Assembly (NCBI GenBank): GCA_021307315.1
Contig: JAJSPD010000050.1
Span: 289,250 to 353,249, forward strand
Length of the DNA stretch: 64,000 nt
From: Bisporella sp. PMI_857
Lineage: Eukaryota > Ascomycota > Leotiomycetes > Helotiales > Helotiaceae
Direction of reading: 5' to 3'
The notes beneath the pieces were generated by a model. That model did not search any database, was not told the DNA's origin, and worked only from the letters and a program-made list of their open reading frames with translations. Numbering within the stretch: the stretch's first letter is position 1; each line of letters begins with the position of its first letter. Positions 58,281 to 64,000 of the stretch are shown one piece after another. A program made the position numbers and the translations under genes.

Positions 58281-58678
58281 TGCAACTGAAAACTTTAATC
58301 TTTTTCGTAAAAAAAATTATTCTATATCCAAAGTCTTGAACGGATTTTGCTGTTACAATTTTAAGCCAAAACTAATTAACGCACCTGACTCACAAAGCTT
58401 TAAATTTAAATAATCCCACTTATTTTTAAATTTTTTTGATATTTGATTCTTTGTTATTTCGATCAATATAACTCTTTAAATAAATTCTACTTTTCTTAAT
58501 ATATCTTCAGCAAAAAAAGCTATTAAATTCTACGTTTCAAACGCTTCTGAATCATAGAAAACAGCCTATTCAGATAAAACGCGCTTCGATATTGTATGCT
58601 GTACGCTTCGATTTTGCAAGTTCAGAATTAAAGCTAGTAATTCTAAAAAGAAAAGAATTCATATAACTCACTTAAAGC
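58281..58678. other. AT-rich spacer upstream of the LTR, no gene seen
   Basis: About 400 bp of AT-rich sequence between the GTAGCTGCT repeats and the retrotransposon. No open frame or repeat end was recognised. Confidence 0.5.
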
Positions 58679-58937
58679 TGTAACAACCGGTATGCCCAAG
58701 GTGCGACACGGAGGCCATGGCACGGGATCAGGAGGCTGAAAATCAGGGTATGAGGGGTTTCAGAGCCGATACGAAGGAGAGTCGGAGTCGCCTATATAAG
58801 GCCTGCTCCTACTCTTTACAGTTGTTCCTTATGTTTTTGTATCCTTCGTAAATAGACTTATAAAGCAATCACTATCAGCTTATTGTACGCACTCCTATAT
58901 GCCTTTATTCTAGCCCGTAATTCTTTGCGTCGTTACA
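58679..58937 (+). repeat. 5' long terminal repeat of a Ty3/Gypsy-type retrotransposon
   Basis: Starts TGTAAC and ends GTTACA, a perfect 6-bp terminal inverted repeat with the TG...CA ends of LTRs; the length is 259 bp. A TATA-type box (CTATATAAGG) lies at 58792-58801. The sequence just inside (TTATACAAAAACATCAAGTC) would hold the primer-binding site. The LTR is clearly less AT-rich than the internal region. The matching 3' LTR must lie beyond the window, so the pairing is inferred. Confidence 0.75.
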
Positions 58938-59951
58938 TTATACAAAAACATCAAGTCAGCCGAGGACAGCCTTTTTATAATATTTCATTTTCGAGTTTAT
59001 TTACTATACCGGACTTGATTCGGTACAAAGTTATATCAAATATCTTTAAATAGCCGAAATTCCAGAGATTTTCGGACAGCTAGTAAGCCTAAATTTGGTT
59101 CAGCGCGTGCAGCTAGTAAAAATCGTCGTGAAAACGTTAAAAAAATATTAAAAATTCTTCAAAAACTCTTTTTGCGCAAAAGAAATTGCGGACAGAAAAC
59201 AAGCAGCAACAAGCTAACCGGAAACTTGTTTTTCTATATACTTTATACTTACTACCGAATCTTTACCGATATAAGTTATAATATCACAACTACAGACTAC
59301 GTTCCAGCCGACGAAGCGCAAAACAGTCAGATTTTTACAGAAAAGTCAACTTTTACTTAAATGCTTTTTTTATTTAAATTTGTACAACTTAACGTGCGCG
59401 AAATCTTCGCAACTACAGCAATCTGATAAAATGCGCAGCATTATTCAATTATTAGAAACAAAAGCAAGCGACGCGGAACGTATACAGCAAAACAATCGCG
59501 CGAAGTTTTTTGTTTTGCAAAACTTAATTGCAAAACTAACTCGGCTAACTGCCTAATTAGTCTAAAATCAAAACAAACGCCGACTTGCTGTAAATCTGTT
59601 GTATTACTAAAAAAACGCTACGTTCTAAAACTTTAAGCTTGCGACAACTATCAAAAAATAGTTTTTTACACAAAACTAGCTATTTAAACAATTTTTACAA
59701 TTTTCGAAATTAACTACAAAAAACTTTTGACGCTAATCAGACTTTTACTTTTCTTCGCTTTAAAAAAACGAAACTAACGGAAAAAATAAATTTTTGAACA
59801 AAAAAATAGTTTTACTTACTATTAATAAAAAGCTTTTATCCGGAATCGTTTAGTAATTAACTTTAACTACTATTCGACAATTTATTTTTAAAAAGCTTTA
59901 GTGTAAAAAGCAACTAAAAAACGAGCCAAAAAATACTTAAAAAACATTTAC

Positions 59952-60158
59952 TTGTTTAAAAAAAGTTTTAACAACGCGAAAAAAATGTTAAAGCTTTTAG
60001 CTATTTACTATTTAACCGAGCATAAAACAAAAAAAGCGCGAAACGAGTTTTATAATATAAAAATAAAAAGCGCTAGCTACGCTAGTAAAACGTTTTCTCA
60101 GTTTAAAGCTAAATTCTTTAGTTTAGCTACTAAAAAAAAAATAAACAAAACGAAATAG
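59952..60158 (+). pseudogene. gag relic of the retrotransposon
   Basis: A 68-codon fragment with ARNEFYNIKIKSASYASKTF and SQFKAKFFSLATKKK resembles the capsid-region helix pattern of Gypsy gag proteins (arginine-rich turn, then an aromatic-rich helix). It is bounded by stops created by AT mutation. It supports the + strand orientation of the element. Confidence 0.5.
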
Positions 60159-61967
60159 TTCTTTTTTATATAAACTAAAATATCGAATTCTTTTCGAATC
60201 GCTTCTGTAAGTTTCAAGCACTAATAAAAAAGAAATTTCACGGAAATAATACACGCTTTAACAGCTATTAATATAAAAACTCGTAAAATCGCTTAGCTAA
60301 ACACTTTTTACACTAAAAAATTACAAAACAAAAAGCCAACTACAAAAAACTTTTATTAACACTAAAAACTTCGACTATAGCTACTACAGTTACACGAAAT
60401 TCTAATTCGAGTACTTATTTTTTCCGATACAAATTTTTTACTTTTGCTAAAAAAACTTTTGTTATTTACTTTACCGACTCGTTTAAAGCAACAACAAAAA
60501 AAACGTGTTTCAAATGCAAAAAGCTTAAACACTTTGCTAATAAATATTCACAAAAACCTACGATCAAAAAAATCGTCGAAAAAAATACAGAACAAAACCG
60601 AAAAAACTAGTAAAAATAAAAACATAAAAATCAAAAAGAAAACAACGAAGCTTAAACAAAAGCTCGTTTTTAAGCTTACGCAAATATAATCTGTTAAATT
60701 AAACTTAACAAAATTAATAAATAAAAAACAGTTTTTAGTTTTTTGCTAGCTTAGTATAAATAAAACTAGAATTTCATTACATTCGTTAGCAAACACAAAA
60801 GCAAATAATTACTTTTTTATAAATCGTTCTTTTGCAATTCGTTTATTTAATGCTTTTAATACTTTTATCCGACAACTATTTATTTGTACTAATCAAAAAT
60901 TTCAAAAAAAATATTTAGTCGCGTGTTTTAATACATTCGCTTATACTTGACTATTAATAGTCGGCGAATATACAATTGCTTTTTTGTAATTTTGGACTTA
61001 AAAAATTAAAACGCTATTATTAGTAACAAGTAGTTAAGTTATTTCAAAATTAAATTAAACTTAGCTCGAAATCGATTATTTAGCTTTTCGAATACTTTTC
61101 GACTAAATTGTAGTTTAAAAAACTAATAATCTTTTATAAATCCCGGAAACTTATTAACAGTTATAGCAATTACTAAATAAATGCAAACAAAAAAATTAAG
61201 CGTAAAAGTAAAAAAATGCACGAATAAAAAAATTACGTTTTATTTTAATAGCACTTATTCGGAACTCGTACTTCGAGTTTTTTCGAATTTTATACAAAAC
61301 TTTTCGACTTTAAAAAAAAGTAAAACACAATTTTTAAATTTTTAAAATAGTCGACATTTGCTAAATTAGCGTAACGTACTACATTTCAACATAAAATCAA
61401 GCAGCACTAAGTTTTTTTAAACTAGCTTATACGAAATAAATCGGATTATTAAAAATTAAAAGCTGCAAAAATATAAAAACCGAACAACAAATCCGTTTTA
61501 AACTACTAAAATTGTATAATTTGTTTTAAAACGTATTTTTCAAAATAGCATTAAACAAACTACTTTTTTATCGCTCGTATAACTACAAAATCAGTTAAAA
61601 GCTTTTTTGCTAGCTATTTTTTTTTTTTATACCGATAATTGCGAAAAAAGTAAAAGCAGTAAAAAAGTATTTGCTAAAACACTTAAGCAAAAGTTTTATA
61701 GTTTACAGCAAAAGCTTTTTCGCGTTTTTTGTTTTATTCGTCAAAAAGCTTAACATATTTACGTTTTTGCATTAACTACCGGAAGCTTAATACTTTAATT
61801 CGAAACGACTTTTACTTTATTTTAAAAATTAACGAATTGTTAACCGAGTGTTAAAAGCTAAAATATTTACAAAGCTCGATATTCGTTAAGCTTTTTACAA
61901 AATCCGAATAAACTTTAAGTTTAAAAATACACAACGTTTAAAACTCGCTACGAATTTTACAATCAAA

Positions 61968-62201
61968 ATGCTACTTTTTAGTTTACTAATAAACTTGCTA
62001 CGTATTAGCGTATATAAACACGTTTTAATAAAATATTTAAATAACTTTTGTATAGTATACTTCGACGATATTTTTATTTATTTCGAAAACTTTACTATTT
62101 ATATCGAACACGTTAAAAAAGTGTTGCAAAAACTTCAAATGCCGAATTTCAAGCCGATATTGTTAAATGCGAGTTTTACGTTACGAAAACTAAGTATTTA
62201 A
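61968..62201 (+). pseudogene. Reverse-transcriptase relic of the retrotransposon
   Basis: A 77-codon fragment retains the reverse-transcriptase core: a YVDD-type box as VYFDDIFIY, then a segment equivalent to the EH-EHV-VL-L pattern (YIEHVKKVLQKLQ) and a FTLRK turn that match the palm domain of Ty3/Gypsy elements. Stops flank it on both sides, so it is not functional. Confidence 0.7.
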
Positions 62202-64000
62202 AATACATTTTAACGACTAAAAAACTAAAAGTAAATTTAATAAAACTAAACCGTTACGAAACTAAGCTCGACTTACTACTGTTACAAATGTAAAGTTTTT
62301 TTTAAGATTTTGCGAATTTTACCGACAGTTTATTCGAATTTCGGTTAATAGCTAAACTACTAACAACGATTACACGTTTTACTAAACTGTTTGTATAGTT
62401 TAAAAAGTGTAATTAAACTTCGAAAATTTGCGAAAAAGCTTACTAGCAGCTTAAGCTTTTTACTATTTCGACTTCGAACTTTTTACAAAGCTAAAAACGA
62501 TTTTTTAAACAATTATAACTAGTGTTATTTTTAAAAACACTTTTAAACTAATAGTACTTTGTCGGCTTTTATTCGCACGTTCTGTTAAGTTATAAAGTAA
62601 ACTAAAAATTACGACAAAAAGCTATACGCTATTGTAAAAGCATTTCGCAAATAGCGACTCGAGCTTATATTAGTTTAAAGCTAAATTAACGTTTACTCGA
62701 TTACAAGTTATTAAATACTTTATAACGATAAAGTGCTTACAGCTAAACAAGTACGCTAAATAAAGTTTTTTTTTACTTTAACTTTAAAATTATATATACG
62801 TTAAGCAAAAACAATTTAAAGCTGATATTTTTAGCCGAAAAAAACAAAACGTAGCTATAAAAAAAAGCAAAAAAAACAGCTGTTTTAAAGTGCTTTTCGA
62901 TTAGTCGCTTCGATTTTAAATTAATGCCGAACTGCCGAGCTATATATGTTTACTATAAATATATTTTTTTAAACTTCGAAACTTTTTCGAAACTTGTTTT
63001 AAACTTCGTAAAGTTAGTAATAAACTACAACAAGTTAACTGTAAGTTTTTTTTATTTACGAAAAACTTTATTAAAAGTTATTATATCGAAAACGACTGCT
63101 ACTACACAAAAAAAAGCTGTGTATACTTCGAAACACTTTTTTTATATTCGCTTTATTTAAAAACGTATAGTCAACTTTTTAGCGATACTTAAATAAAACT
63201 AAAACTTATTAGTTGCTTGCTTTAAATACTACTAAGTCGGTATAATGCGAACTGTAACGATACGTTGCAAATTGTAAAAATTGCAAAGCAGCTTACTTTA
63301 ACTAAACTAAGCAACAAAGTTTATTACACTTTTTACCGGTGCTTGTATACTCGATACAGCACTTTTGTATAAACTTTAAAAAGTTTTTTAAAAATAAATA
63401 CAGTTTCGACACTATTTTAGTTTTTATTAATCGATTAAAAAAAAACGCAGTAACGATTTTTTGTTACAAAAATATCGACGCTCGTAACGTAGCAACTTTT
63501 TTTTTTTAGTAAATATATCGATTCGAATACATTTCGAAATCGATAGTTTTTAATAAAAGTTTTTAATTTGTATTTTTTTTTTAAAATAAGTTTTATAAAA
63601 TTATTAAAGTTAAAATTAAGCTTTCGACTGTTTACTACAACAAACAAACAGCTAAACCGAAATTATAAACAAATATATCGATTAAAAACTCCGACTTTTT
63701 GTTAATTACTATTAAAACAACTAAAACGAACTGCTTTTTATAATTAACAAAGCACAAATAACTTTTTCGCACTTTTTTATTAAAATAGCACTATACCGGC
63801 TTAAGTTCGGACTTAACTTTAAAACGAGCTAAAACTAAAATACGCTAAAAGCTAACACTTTATTAAAAAAACTCAATTACGAAAATGCACAAAACTAGCT
63901 AAACGTATAAAAAAATTATAAAAATTGGCTAAAACAAACATACTAAAAACTTAGAAACGTATATTTCGTTTAGTAAACAAGCACCGAAAAGCTATCGACT

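Larger units (their letters stand above)
58679..64000 (+). mobile_element. Ty3/Gypsy-type LTR retrotransposon, degenerate by RIP-like mutation, cut by window end
   Basis: From the LTR onward to the window edge the DNA is extremely AT-rich and full of TAA and TAG in every frame, so no long reading frame survives. Order and orientation of the relics fit gag-pol on the + strand. A gag-like scrap lies at 59952-60158 (FYNIKIKSASYASKTFSQFK). A reverse-transcriptase scrap with the family catalytic block as IVYFDDIFIYFEN lies at 61968-62201, followed by LRKLSI-type sequence of the connection domain. Clusters of Lys, Phe and Ile codons and TpA-rich text are what repeated C-to-T change on both strands (repeat-induced point mutation) produces. 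The element is inactive. The class assignment rests on the YxDD context and LTR structure. Confidence 0.8.

Noticed and set aside
59000..64000. Mitochondrial or other organellar DNA because of the extreme AT content
   Set aside because: Reverse-transcriptase and gag relics downstream of an LTR and the dense TAA/TAG pattern fit a RIP-mutated nuclear retroelement better.
1..64000. CRISPR array, prophage or bacterial operon
   Set aside because: Spliceosomal introns, eukaryotic protein families and mitochondrial and peroxisomal targeting signals show that this is fungal nuclear DNA.

Overview
The window reads as nuclear DNA of a filamentous ascomycete (Pezizomycotina; a leotiomycete-like fungus is my guess from protein flavour only). 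Genes are monocistronic on both strands and are cut by short spliceosomal introns (about 43-70 nt, a few longer) with GTAAGT/GTATGT-type donors, CTAAC/CTAAT-type branch sites and NAG acceptors. Intergenic spaces are 0.3-5 kb. The products are typical of a plant-associated or saprotrophic mould: cutinase, secreted GMC oxidoreductase, sugar transporter, GT90/CAP10 glycosyltransferase, rhodopsin-like membrane protein, D-amino-acid oxidase and leucine-catabolism enzymes.

Layout. 1-1.8 kb: a dual-specificity phosphatase gene with apparent frameshifts. 2.5-3.8 kb: wax-synthase-like MBOAT acyltransferase. 4.9-7.0 kb: four-exon PHD-finger gene resembling the Cti6 subunit of the Rpd3L histone deacetylase. 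8.3-10.3 kb: basic, low-complexity conserved protein. 12.6-13.4 kb: solitary Ulp1-type (C48) protease domain. 13.9-17.3 kb: divergent pair of isovaleryl-CoA dehydrogenase and the beta subunit of 3-methylcrotonyl-CoA carboxylase, two consecutive steps of mitochondrial leucine degradation sharing a roughly 260-bp spacer. 17.3-22.9 kb: gene-poor stretch with several broken reading frames and a degenerate intron-bearing tRNA-Gln-like gene. 22.9-30.4 kb: D-amino-acid oxidase (with one intron lacking a canonical acceptor), class I glutamine amidotransferase-like protein, secreted GMC oxidoreductase. 31.8-36.4 kb: five-exon rhodopsin-like protein and a GT90 glycosyltransferase. 39.1-39.7 kb: small repeat-containing Ser-rich protein. 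43.6-43.9 kb: 21-bp minisatellite. 44.9-46.1 kb: C2H2 zinc-finger factor. 47.4-54.3 kb: MFS sugar transporter, secreted DUF1593 protein and cutinase-family esterase, plausibly all serving plant-polymer use.

From about 54.5 kb to the end the DNA becomes repeat-dominated: a 286-bp MITE with 38-bp inverted ends and a TA target duplication (55785-56070), 30-bp and about 117-bp tandem repeats, and the 5' LTR (58679-58937) of a Ty3/Gypsy-type retrotransposon. The retrotransposon's internal region runs to the window edge and is very AT-rich and riddled with TAA/TAG, as expected after repeat-induced point mutation (RIP). Faint gag and reverse-transcriptase relics remain on the + strand.

All exon models were derived by eye from splice signals and frame continuity. 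Family names come from motif recognition, not searches.
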